Source: Candidatus Hodarchaeota archaeon
GTDB taxonomy: Archaea > Asgardarchaeota > Heimdallarchaeia > Hodarchaeales > YT1-039
Direction of reading: 5' to 3'
Length of the DNA stretch: 64,000 nt
Assembly: GCA_016840025.1 (NCBI GenBank)
Contig: JAEOTF010000090.1
Location: 1-64,000, forward strand
The position numbers were made by a program, and so were the translations under genes. The notes below the pieces were generated by a model. It did no database searches, was not told where the DNA came from, and worked only from the letters and a program-made list of their open reading frames with translations. Shown piece by piece: positions 34,159 through 42,462 of this stretch. Each line of letters opens with the position of its first letter. Position 1 is the stretch's first letter.

Positions 34159-35862
34159 CTAGTTTAAATAGGATATTCGTTGTTTTTTATAAACAAGAAC
34201 TATCAAACTAAAAACGAGCAAGTTTCCAAGAATTAAACGAGGATCAAACCCGATTATTGATTGATTATCTGCTTTACTAGATGTTGGTCCAAAAATAGTG
34301 CTATCTGTTGTTAGATAGCCTTCTGCCTGATTAAATACAACTCTTAGATCATGATTCCCTATATCAAGGTTTCCTAGATTAACAGTTAGGTTTGTAGGAC
34401 GCCAAAATTTGTCAAAAGTATGAAAACCACTTTGAATAACTTGATCGTCTAAGAAAATAGTATAAGGTTCGGTTATCTGCATCTTGGTACGAAAATTATA
34501 CCATGTTTGCCATGTCGCGATTAAATTACCTTCAATATACCGGAGGTCTGGAGTCTCGATAATTGGTTTGAAACGAAGTCGATCTGTATGCGTTACCCAA
34601 TAAGTATAGTTCCCAACCTTTGGGAAATTCATTTCCCAAACAATCTGGCCTGTATCATTAACTTCAACCAATCTAGCACCGATGTCATCATACGGTGGAT
34701 GATTACTGGTACCGAATGTCCCAAATCGGTTGCCATTCGGTAATCTGTCTGCGTCACCAGCTGCATAAGTCCAATAGCTAGGAGAAGCAACCCAAATCCA
34801 AGATTCATTAGCGGTCATTGTTTCTTCATTAATAATAATTTCCACAATTCGAGACTGTTTATTCTTAGCATTCAATTGATTATGGAGATCGTTATCAAAT
34901 AAGATGAACGTATTGTCATCCACCTTCTCTACAGCATGTGAGTGATAAAAAAGGGCTCCTGTCTGCCTGCCATCCACATCAAAGAGAGTAAAATTACCAT
35001 GCTCGCCCAAACCCCAAATTACTTCCCCAGTTCTGTGATCGATTTTATAAAATGTGTTTATATTTCGGGGGTTCACGTATAGAACATTTTCTTCTACATC
35101 AAAGAATACTGTATTGGTATGAGTCACATCAACGCTCCCACCCCTTGCGAAATCTTGATAGGGACACTGCATTGCAGGTGTTATAAATGAGGCGGTGTTT
35201 AAGGACCAAACTAACTGTCCTGTTAAGTCATATTCTTCAATTAAATCGTACTGATGACTAATTCCATTGATATTTGTTGTATATTTCTTTAGAATGAAAA
35301 ATGTATTATTAATCGGATTGTATTCGAAATCGTGATGCCCGACAAAATCAAAGATCTGCACATTGTTAGTCCGTAGATTCCATAAAGCAACATTAACGTC
35401 TTCCTCAATGACTTTTTTCCCACATATGACTGTAGTTATATTAAATAACTCAGTAGGGCGAGCATAATCTTCTAACTCTGCAAAAATATTACCTTCCATG
35501 TCAGTTATAAGGATTGTTCTTGCTTTGTGATTAATTTGGCTATTATACTCCATTAATGCAATTAAATTGTACCCTTCAAAGAATTTCCCCGAAGAAGTAA
35601 TATTCATTTGCGCTCTACTCATAATTGGGCTCTTGGTCCTTTTTTCTTGAATTGGGAAGAGTTTACTCAATGGGCCATTTTCATCGGACTTTTTTACTAA
35701 ATCTAACTGTTTTGATTGAGAGTCATTCCTAAATACACCTAGTTCAAGTCGATTCAAGCTAGTGACTTGAACATATGAAGATTGAATTGTGAATGTTGAA
35801 AAAATAATTAAAGTCGAGAGTACATACACAAACAGCTTAAAGTCATGCTTCTGAAAGGGCAC
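34159..35862 (-). CDS. Secreted arylsulfotransferase-like (ASST) beta-propeller, paralog 1
   Basis: One of three related proteins at 34-41 kb. It has a signal peptide (LFVYVLSTLIIFSTFTIQ), a six-bladed-propeller-type body of ASST repeats and a C-terminal transmembrane helix (LILGNLLVFSLIVLVYKK). Shared blocks: GHHDFEYNPINNTF, EVIWGLGEHGNFTLFDVDG, FYHSHAVEKVDDNTFILFD and DADRLPNGNRFGTFG. ASST enzymes move sulfate between phenols via a catalytic His; the HSH here is a candidate, but activity cannot be claimed, as many archaeal members are uncharacterised. A C-terminal beta domain follows the propeller. Confidence 0.78.
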   Translation of the reverse strand: MPFQKHDFKLFVYVLSTLIIFSTFTIQSSYVQVTSLNRLELGVFRNDSQSKQLDLVKKSDENGPLSKLFPIQEKRTKSPIMSRAQMNITSSGKFFEGYNLIALMEYNSQINHKARTILITDMEGNIFAELEDYARPTELFNITTVICGKKVIEEDVNVALWNLRTNNVQIFDFVGHHDFEYNPINNTFFILKKYTTNINGISHQYDLIEEYDLTGQLVWSLNTASFITPAMQCPYQDFARGGSVDVTHTNTVFFDVEENVLYVNPRNINTFYKIDHRTGEVIWGLGEHGNFTLFDVDGRQTGALFYHSHAVEKVDDNTFILFDNDLHNQLNAKNKQSRIVEIIINEETMTANESWIWVASPSYWTYAAGDADRLPNGNRFGTFGTSNHPPYDDIGARLVEVNDTGQIVWEMNFPKVGNYTYWVTHTDRLRFKPIIETPDLRYIEGNLIATWQTWYNFRTKMQITEPYTIFLDDQVIQSGFHTFDKFWRPTNLTVNLGNLDIGNHDLRVVFNQAEGYLTTDSTIFGPTSSKADNQSIIGFDPRLILGNLLVFSLIVLVYKKQRISYLN

Positions 35863-35986
35863 CTAAACACCTCATACGCTTATTCGCTAATTTATCATTG
35901 TTTTATCTAGATTAATTCAGGAAAATCTTCGGTATTTTGCAGTGGTTAAGGTTAAACGATTCATTTAAGGGAAAAAAATTCCTTCT

Positions 35987-37096
35987 TTAATTTTTCAGTA
36001 CCAATTGTTCTAAACAAGCCACACATTTTCCGAAGTTATGTTGTGTCTCTTCAAAACATCGTTTTCCACAATTAGGACACAAGAAATGATATGGTCGCTC
36101 ACAATTTGAACATTGAGCAGCAAGTGTAACATCGGGAATAGGATCACGGCATACTAAGCAAACAAACTTCTGTTGTTGTTGGATTTTTTCTAAAAGTCCT
36201 CTGATTGTTGGTTCAAGATACTTATTAGAATTCCAATTTAATTCAATATGGTTAATTTCTTCCTTAAAACGCCGGTAATTACTTACATCTACGAATGATT
36301 CCTTAAGTTGAATAACAGGTGGGATATCGGGATATTCATCTGGAAATGTGATTAATAAAATAATCATTTCATCTTTAAGCCTTTCTTTCCCTAGAACTGA
36401 AATTGAGATTTGATTAACTGTTTCCTGATTACATTTCTTAACTATTGGACTTGCTATGAGCTCTTCTAGATCTTTTAATCGATGATTAAGTCTTCTAGTT
36501 CTATCCTCAAGGGTTTGAATAAATTCAATTACTTGATTAAGATCACCATCAATACTAAGTCCAATTTTTGAACTATCTAGCCCAAGGAGTTCAGTTAAAT
36601 TACTATCAATTTCTATCTGTACTTTTTTCGGATAATTACTCATTTTAATCAGAATTATCTGTTCATTTCCTCTCCAGAAAAGTGAAAACTTGATAGAAAG
36701 GTGATTATCGACTTGGGAAGGTAATGTTAACGATCTTTGAAGTATCTTTATCGCTTCAAAAGAGAGGTCATATCTGAATACAAGTTGTTGAATTTCGTCT
36801 AAAACCGCTAGGACGGATCGGCTCGGATTCCAATCTTCCAAAGATATGATATTTTCGTCTCTGACCATAAGAAACTGCTTTAACTGCGGTGTTAATTCTA
36901 CTGAAATCCGATCCGGATAATTCTCAAAGTTAACCTCTATTGGAAATGTAGTTCCATCTCTAAGATAATAAAACACTATCACATTGCCAATAGATTCACT
37001 AGTTTCTAAATCATAATTCTGTGCTATCAAATTATACTGTTGCCAAAGCACCTGGTCTCTAGTTTGATTATTTTCATTTGAGTTTTGCATTAACAC
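35987..37096 (-). CDS. RWD/UBC-like repeats fused to a C-terminal RING-like finger
   Basis: Three similar alpha/beta segments occupy residues about 10-95, 110-200 and 215-305. The third has ITFPDEYPDIPPVIQL, the YPxxPP turn that marks RWD and UEV domains; the first has VNFENYPDRISVELTP and SLEDWNPSRSVLAVLDEI, as in UBC folds. No catalytic Cys is visible, so these are non-catalytic E2 relatives. The C-terminus (from 313) has C-x2-C, C329-x2-C332, H337, C340-x2-C343 and further Cys up to 361, a RING-like zinc module. RWD-RING pairs occur in eukaryotic E3s such as RNF14 and RNF25. It is followed after six bases by a smaller RING-like gene upstream in the operon, so both probably work with the ubiquitin system. 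Confidence 0.7.
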   Translation of the reverse strand: MLMQNSNENNQTRDQVLWQQYNLIAQNYDLETSESIGNVIVFYYLRDGTTFPIEVNFENYPDRISVELTPQLKQFLMVRDENIISLEDWNPSRSVLAVLDEIQQLVFRYDLSFEAIKILQRSLTLPSQVDNHLSIKFSLFWRGNEQIILIKMSNYPKKVQIEIDSNLTELLGLDSSKIGLSIDGDLNQVIEFIQTLEDRTRRLNHRLKDLEELIASPIVKKCNQETVNQISISVLGKERLKDEMIILLITFPDEYPDIPPVIQLKESFVDVSNYRRFKEEINHIELNWNSNKYLEPTIRGLLEKIQQQQKFVCLVCRDPIPDVTLAAQCSNCERPYHFLCPNCGKRCFEETQHNFGKCVACLEQLVLKN

Positions 37097-37102
37097 CGCA
37101 TC

Positions 37103-37483
37103 TTATAATTTCACAGTTTTTATGCTACTTATTGGTGCAAAACAATTAGGACATCCCTGTAAACTACGCCGTTGAATTGCTTTTGCCCAGCATTTACGAT
37201 GATAGTATCTAAGACAGCGATCACAGACAACTATTCCTTTAGGATCATTAATAACGACCTGATTCCTGTCTATAAGACACTCACCTAATAAAAAGGTGAA
37301 AACGGAATCCTTCTTTCGAGTACTTCGAGTATAAGTGGATCGTTGGAATGAGAAATCAAATAACTTAGTACCTTTCTTCATTTTCTCTAATTGGTCCTTT
37401 TTCTTTGATTTTATTGGAATAATTGGAGATAAAATTCTCCCCTTAATCTTAAACTTCCTTTTATCACTCTGATCTTCTACCAT
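37103..37483 (-). CDS. Small RING-like zinc-finger protein
   Basis: A 126-residue protein with a basic N-terminus (about residues 8-45, Lys-rich) and a C-terminal finger: C69-x2-D72, C87-x2-C90, H95, C98, C111-x2-C114. The second ligand of the first pair would be Asp instead of Cys, which some RINGs tolerate. HRKCW places Trp after the sixth ligand, and CPNC closes it, as in archaeal small RING proteins. It is upstream of the RWD-RING gene with six bases between, likely one transcript. Confidence 0.65.
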   Translation of the reverse strand: MVEDQSDKRKFKIKGRILSPIIPIKSKKKDQLEKMKKGTKLFDFSFQRSTYTRSTRKKDSVFTFLLGECLIDRNQVVINDPKGIVVCDRCLRYYHRKCWAKAIQRRSLQGCPNCFAPISSIKTVKL

Positions 37484-37591
37484 TATTTGTCTTACCCTTT
37501 GCTGTCCATAATAAGAGAATATTGGATAGTAATTTTATCGGGTTTTTGGTAAATACTGAAATTTAAGCTACTAAAGTATTAGTTATTGTTT

Positions 37592-39259
37592 TTACTTTCG
37601 ATAAATCTTAGCTCTTATACAAATTACAAAAATGCTTCCTAGCACTAAAAGAAAAGTAAAACCATCTATTAATCCATCATTATTAGAAGAAGACTCAATT
37701 ATAATGCTATTCGTTATTATATGATTTTCTTCAAATGCAATACCAATATTATGTGTTCCTAAATTAAGAGGTCCTAGATTAACTGTCAGATCCGTAGATC
37801 TCCAAAACTTATCAAAGACATGTTCACCATTGTGAATTGGATTATCATCTAAGTATACAGTATAAGAGTCATTCAATTTCCTATTGGTACGAAAATTATA
37901 CCATGTTCGCCATGTAACGTATAAATCATCCCCCAAATATTTAATATCAGGCGGTGAATCAACCACCGGATTGAAACGAACTCGATCTGTGTGATATATC
38001 CGATAACCAGTCTCGTCACTGTTAGGGAAATTCATCTCCCAAACAATATGCCCTGAGTCATTTATTTCTACAATTCTTGCTCCTATGTTGGTATTGAGGT
38101 GTCGGTCCATTCCGAAAGTGCCTAAACGATTCCCATTAGGTAATCTATCCGCATCTCCGAGAGCAAAACTGTAATATTCTCTTGGGGCTGTCCATACCCA
38201 GGATTCGTTAGCAGTCATAGTCTTTTCATTTATAGTAATCTCCAAAATACGGGATTTTTTGTTATTACTGTTGGTTAGATTATGAAGATCATTATCGAAC
38301 AAGATGAAAGTATTCTCATCTACCTTCTCAACAGCATGTGCATGATAGAAGAGATTCTGTTTTTGTCTTCCAGCTAAATCAAAGAGTGTAAAATTACCGT
38401 ACTCTCCTAACCCCCAGAGTATTTCTCCCGTTTTATGGTCAATTTTGTAAAAGGTATTCACATTACGACTATTATAATAAAACACATCTTCTTCTACATC
38501 AAAAAATATAGTGTTAGAATGAGTAACATCTCTTGCACCTAATTCCATATCTTGAAAGGGACACCATTGATGATGAGATATGAATGATTGCGTATCTAAG
38601 GACCAAACAAGATCTCCAGTTCCAGTATATTCATTAATTAAATCAAAACTATAAACCTCTCCGTCTATCTCCTCTTGATATCTTACAAAAGTGAAGAAGG
38701 TATCATTAAGAGGATTCCATTCAAAATCATGATGTCCCCAAAAATCCAATACTTGAGTCTTATTATTTTGAATGTCCCATAAAACCGCATTTTCTTCTCC
38801 ATTGCTATTTTCTCTTCCACACAAAATGACTCTCGGCTCGATAAACTTAGCAGGATGCCGATAATTTTTCATCTCTGCCACAATCTCTCCTTCTGTGCTA
38901 ATCAAAAATAATGTTCTATCTTTTCCGCTACCAGTTCGATCTATTTCAGTTAATTCAAATAGATTGTATCCTTCAAAATAATCCCCTGAAGAAGTGATAT
39001 TTATTTGAATTTCTTCGAGATTTAGAATTTTAGAAGTGCTAGCTCCGCGGATGGCATCCTTATTCAAACAATAACTCTTAATATTCTCTTTTGATGACCT
39101 AAAAGGCTCTGAACAAGTGTTATAGCTAATGATTCTTGGTTCAGAGTTGTTTACGCTAGTTTTTGAACTATATAAGTCATTGATAGTGAATGTCAGTAAA
39201 ATGATCGTGATTAAGATCAAATTTATGAAATAATAATAATTAGAATTTCTATTTCGCAA
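37592..39259 (-). CDS. Secreted arylsulfotransferase-like (ASST) beta-propeller, paralog 2
   Basis: Signal peptide NYYYFINLILITIILLTFTI, ASST-type propeller and a C-terminal transmembrane helix (GFTFLLVLGSIFVICI). Blocks shared with the other copies: GHHDFEWNPLNDTF, EILWGLGEYGNFTLFDLAG, LFYHAHAVEKVDENTFILF, DADRLPNGNRLGTFG. In this copy the first His of the HSH block is HAH. It lies directly downstream of the third paralog on the same strand. It is expected to sit at the outer face of the membrane; substrate unknown. Confidence 0.78.
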   Translation of the reverse strand: MRNRNSNYYYFINLILITIILLTFTINDLYSSKTSVNNSEPRIISYNTCSEPFRSSKENIKSYCLNKDAIRGASTSKILNLEEIQINITSSGDYFEGYNLFELTEIDRTGSGKDRTLFLISTEGEIVAEMKNYRHPAKFIEPRVILCGRENSNGEENAVLWDIQNNKTQVLDFWGHHDFEWNPLNDTFFTFVRYQEEIDGEVYSFDLINEYTGTGDLVWSLDTQSFISHHQWCPFQDMELGARDVTHSNTIFFDVEEDVFYYNSRNVNTFYKIDHKTGEILWGLGEYGNFTLFDLAGRQKQNLFYHAHAVEKVDENTFILFDNDLHNLTNSNNKKSRILEITINEKTMTANESWVWTAPREYYSFALGDADRLPNGNRLGTFGMDRHLNTNIGARIVEINDSGHIVWEMNFPNSDETGYRIYHTDRVRFNPVVDSPPDIKYLGDDLYVTWRTWYNFRTNRKLNDSYTVYLDDNPIHNGEHVFDKFWRSTDLTVNLGPLNLGTHNIGIAFEENHIITNSIIIESSSNNDGLIDGFTFLLVLGSIFVICIRAKIYRK

Positions 39260-39321
39260 TTCAGATCCTTTAACTCCATATAATTAATTTCTGCTCTTCA
39301 ATTACCTCATTTGATAATTGT

Positions 39322-40902
39322 TCATTTTTTTAGATAATAAAGTATCCCTATACTTATAACAGAAAAAACTCCAATTAATAAAAGAAAAGCAAAGCCATTA
39401 AATGATGCCTTACTATTAGGGCATAATCCAACCTTAATATTAAGTGTAACATTGTTGTATTCTTCTAAAATTTCCTCAAATTTGAAAGTAATGTTATGAG
39501 TTCCAAATTCGAGAGATCCAAGCTTAACCCAATTTTCTCTGGGATGCCAGAATTTCTCAAATGTCAAAGTATCATTTCGAATAGGTTTACCATCGATAAA
39601 AAGAGTATAAGGCTCAGTTACCGGCTGTTTAGTGCGAAACATTGACCATGCATTCAATCCAAGAACACTTTCGTTCTTTATAGGTTCTATACACGTTGTA
39701 AGTGGCGTAATTATCGGACTGAATCGAAATCGTTCTACTCGATATACATGATAATTAAAGTCTTCATCTTTTAGAAAGCTCATTTCCCAGACGACATCAC
39801 CCTCCTCATTCACTTCTACTAACCTCGGTCCATAATCAGAATCCGGGTGCCATGATCCTCCAAATACTCCCAAACGATTCCCATTCGGTAATCTGTCCGC
39901 GTCACCTAGCTGACCACTATAGTAGTCTTTAGTAGCTGTCCAAACCCACGATTCATTCGCAGTCATGGTCGTTTCATTAATGGTAATTTCGACCATTCGT
40001 GAATGTTTGTTATTATTATCAGTTTGATTATGTAAATCGTTATCGAAAAGAATAAACGTATTATCATCCACCTTCTCAACAGCGTGTGCATGATAGAAGA
40101 GATTCTGCTTTTGTCTTCCAGCTAAATCAAAGAGTGTAAAATTACCGTATTCTCCTAACCCCCAGAGTACTTCCCCAGTTTTATGGTCAATTTTGTAAAA
40201 AGTGTTGACATTACGTGCATTAAAGTAGATTATATCTTCTTCTACATCATAAAAGATTGTATTACCGTGTATAAGATCAGCGCTTCCCCCACCCATTAAA
40301 TCTTCATAAGGACACCACTGAGTATGAGAAACAAAATCATGTACGTCTAATGCCCATATTACATTTCCAGACATATCAAATTCCCTAATCTTGTCGAAAG
40401 TATAAGATCTTCCATCGATTACGACAGAATGGAATTGTAGACTCATAACTGTGTGATTAACTGGATTCCATTCGAATTCGTGATGACCACGGGCATAGGT
40501 TCTTACTGTTTCACCAGTATTTAAATTCCAAAACGCTGCCCCCATATTACTTGCTAAGTCAAACAGGAGAGTCGTGCTATTGATGAATTCAGCGGCCATA
40601 CAAGTCATCGAGCTAATACCCAATTCACGTTCGACTACAATGTTCCCATACATGTCTGTTATAAGTAAAATATTCCTCTTAGCTCTAGTGGTTTTATTTT
40701 CCTGAATTAAAATGAAGAGATTATAACCCTCAAACGCCCCATCTTTATAGATTATATCCATTTTATACTTTGATGATTGATTAAATGTCTTACTTGGAGA
40801 ATTAGGCTTCAATGGTTCTGTTATTTGTTTTAACTGAACCTCTGGAGTCATTGCGATATTTACCGCTATAATATGATATGAAGCTAGCATAATGAATAAC
40901 AA
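39322..40902 (-). CDS. Secreted arylsulfotransferase-like (ASST) beta-propeller, paralog 3, 5' end apparently frameshifted
   Basis: Same domain layout as its two neighbours, with blocks GHHEFEWNPVNHTV, EVLWGLGEYGNFTLFDLAG, FYHAHAVEKVDDNTFIL and DADRLPNGNRLGVFG, and a C-terminal helix (GFAFLLLIGVFSVISIGILY). The TTG at 40902 gives a truncated signal peptide. In the same frame upstream lies KTKKKGVALSLFLLFIM, a good signal peptide without a start codon. An ATGATG at 40975-40970 with AAGGAG would join it if the A-run at 40968-40965 had one A fewer. So a one-base insertion, in the assembly or real, is suspected. Confidence 0.75.
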   Translation of the reverse strand: MLFIMLASYHIIAVNIAMTPEVQLKQITEPLKPNSPSKTFNQSSKYKMDIIYKDGAFEGYNLFILIQENKTTRAKRNILLITDMYGNIVVERELGISSMTCMAAEFINSTTLLFDLASNMGAAFWNLNTGETVRTYARGHHEFEWNPVNHTVMSLQFHSVVIDGRSYTFDKIREFDMSGNVIWALDVHDFVSHTQWCPYEDLMGGGSADLIHGNTIFYDVEEDIIYFNARNVNTFYKIDHKTGEVLWGLGEYGNFTLFDLAGRQKQNLFYHAHAVEKVDDNTFILFDNDLHNQTDNNNKHSRMVEITINETTMTANESWVWTATKDYYSGQLGDADRLPNGNRLGVFGGSWHPDSDYGPRLVEVNEEGDVVWEMSFLKDEDFNYHVYRVERFRFSPIITPLTTCIEPIKNESVLGLNAWSMFRTKQPVTEPYTLFIDGKPIRNDTLTFEKFWHPRENWVKLGSLEFGTHNITFKFEEILEEYNNVTLNIKVGLCPNSKASFNGFAFLLLIGVFSVISIGILYYLKK

Positions 40903-41171
40903 AAAGAGCGATAAAGCAACTCCTTTCTTCTTAGTTTTTCTATCGCTCTTTGTTAAGTGTCTTATTTTGCATCATACTCCTTATTCTGAATTTTTTGTTA
41001 TTTTCTATTGCCAACAATTTCTTTATTTAATGTCCCTTTTGTTCCTAATGTTTAACAATAATAATTGTTAATTTATCATGATTATGCCAAGAAATAGTAA
41101 ATACCATCATATTAGCGTAATTTCTGGATGAGAAATGATTAGTTTTTTAGATTTTTCAATTTTCATTTTTA

Positions 41172-41729
41172 TTAGGCGAGTATACTCTGAGTAACTTCGG
41201 TTTGTTCATTGAATAGCGTTGTTAATCGCTTATAGGTTTCTCTTAGATCGATTTCATGGAAGAAATTCTCGGTAGGTGTAACTGTATTCGTTTTTGTGTC
41301 TAATTTCACATAACCCTTCTCCTGCAGCTTAATTACATGTGTCTTAACGGTCGTTAAGCGCAATTTTCTATTCTTAGCTAATTCTTTAATAGGGATACCT
41401 TTTAACCCCTCTTTGATTCCAAGTAGAACACAAAACATGACTAATGTCCCTAATACCTTATAATTCAGTTCAGAAGATGGAAATTCCTGTGTTATATTTG
41501 TATTAGAAACAAGGGCAAACCTATTTTCGGTAGAAATTGCTGAAACATGAAGGCCATATTTACGAATTTGTTGGTCAAAGTATGCTAAATAATAAGACCA
41601 CCTTTGACCAAGAATGGCTTTCAATTCCGATTTTGTAGCTCCTAGGATTTTTTTTCCATCTGTCCATCGTTCACTAAGGAGATGAAACAATATCTGTGAG
41701 ACGGAGTGTTGTTGTTCGAGTTCTTTCAT
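41172..41729 (-). CDS. Kite-type tandem winged-helix protein (ScpB/Nse1/MukE-like)
   Basis: Two winged-helix units are visible: the first around residues 10-75 (ILFHLLSERWTDGKKILGAT ... YGLHVSAISTENRFALVS), resembling the first wHTH of ScpB, and the second around 85-160 (LKGIPIKELAKNRKLRLTTV, KTHVIKLQEKGYVKL). Kite proteins dimerise and bind the kleisin of SMC complexes. The gene overlaps the kleisin-like gene by 56 bases and is the last gene of the SMC operon, so its place supports the assignment better than sequence alone. Confidence 0.6.
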   Translation of the reverse strand: MKELEQQHSVSQILFHLLSERWTDGKKILGATKSELKAILGQRWSYYLAYFDQQIRKYGLHVSAISTENRFALVSNTNITQEFPSSELNYKVLGTLVMFCVLLGIKEGLKGIPIKELAKNRKLRLTTVKTHVIKLQEKGYVKLDTKTNTVTPTENFFHEIDLRETYKRLTTLFNEQTEVTQSILA

Positions 41730-42462
41730 CTGTTTCTATCACAACCTTACCTTTGTTCAGTAGGAACATTATAAGCAATAATTTCTCCCACAAATCTTCC
41801 CATACGCTCGTTAATCCCTGTGGAAAATCTACTCTCCCACCTTTTTCTTTGAGTTCCTCTAAAAATTGTTGACATCTTTCTCCCACTGTATTTGTTCTCT
41901 TCATTTCTCCCCATTCTCTAATTTCTGTCTTTAATAGCTCAGGATCTGTGATTTGGGGACTTTTTTCTTCTTTTATTTCCTCTAACAGTCGTTTTATCGC
42001 TCCATTCAGAGAAAATTGGGATAAATGTCCAGGTCCCATCGAGTAATCATGTAAAAATAATGGTCGATACGGCTTCTGTATTTGAATGCAATTCACTAGT
42101 TTTTTCAATCTGTCTTGTCTTTTTACTCTTTCATAATTATCTTGATTTTCAAAAAATCTGCTTAGTTTACTGACCAATCCAGTATCTGACTGAATTGTTT
42201 CAACTAATAGTTGAAGTTGGGTTTCGACTTGATCTAGTTGTTTCCCTAAAACATCTACTCCTAAAACAAGAGCGTTACTACAATCCTGGATATTCTCTTT
42301 GTTTTCTATGGCTTTTCCTACCACTCGAGCTAATTCTTCTAGATCAACATCTAGTAATGTGTTGAGTTCATCCTTTTCTATTCGGTTTGAAGCCCTAGCA
42401 CGGTCTAGAAAGGCATCAAGTGAGGCTTGTTTGTGTTTCTTTTGAGAACTGATCGCGTCCAA
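41674..42462 (-). CDS. Kleisin-like subunit of the SMC complex
   Basis: A helical protein of 262 residues. The C-terminus (SVWEDLWEKLLLIMFLLNKG, KVVIETDERTRTTTLRLTD) has the helix and wing layout of the kleisin C-terminal winged helix that binds the SMC head. The long middle is charged and probably flexible, and the N-terminal helices could contact the SMC neck. It overlaps the SMC gene by 47 bases and the kite gene by 56. The start is TTG 42462, as no early ATG exists. Sequence similarity to known kleisins is weak; the call relies on the operon. Confidence 0.55.
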   Translation of the reverse strand: MDAISSQKKHKQASLDAFLDRARASNRIEKDELNTLLDVDLEELARVVGKAIENKENIQDCSNALVLGVDVLGKQLDQVETQLQLLVETIQSDTGLVSKLSRFFENQDNYERVKRQDRLKKLVNCIQIQKPYRPLFLHDYSMGPGHLSQFSLNGAIKRLLEEIKEEKSPQITDPELLKTEIREWGEMKRTNTVGERCQQFLEELKEKGGRVDFPQGLTSVWEDLWEKLLLIMFLLNKGKVVIETDERTRTTTLRLTDIVSSP

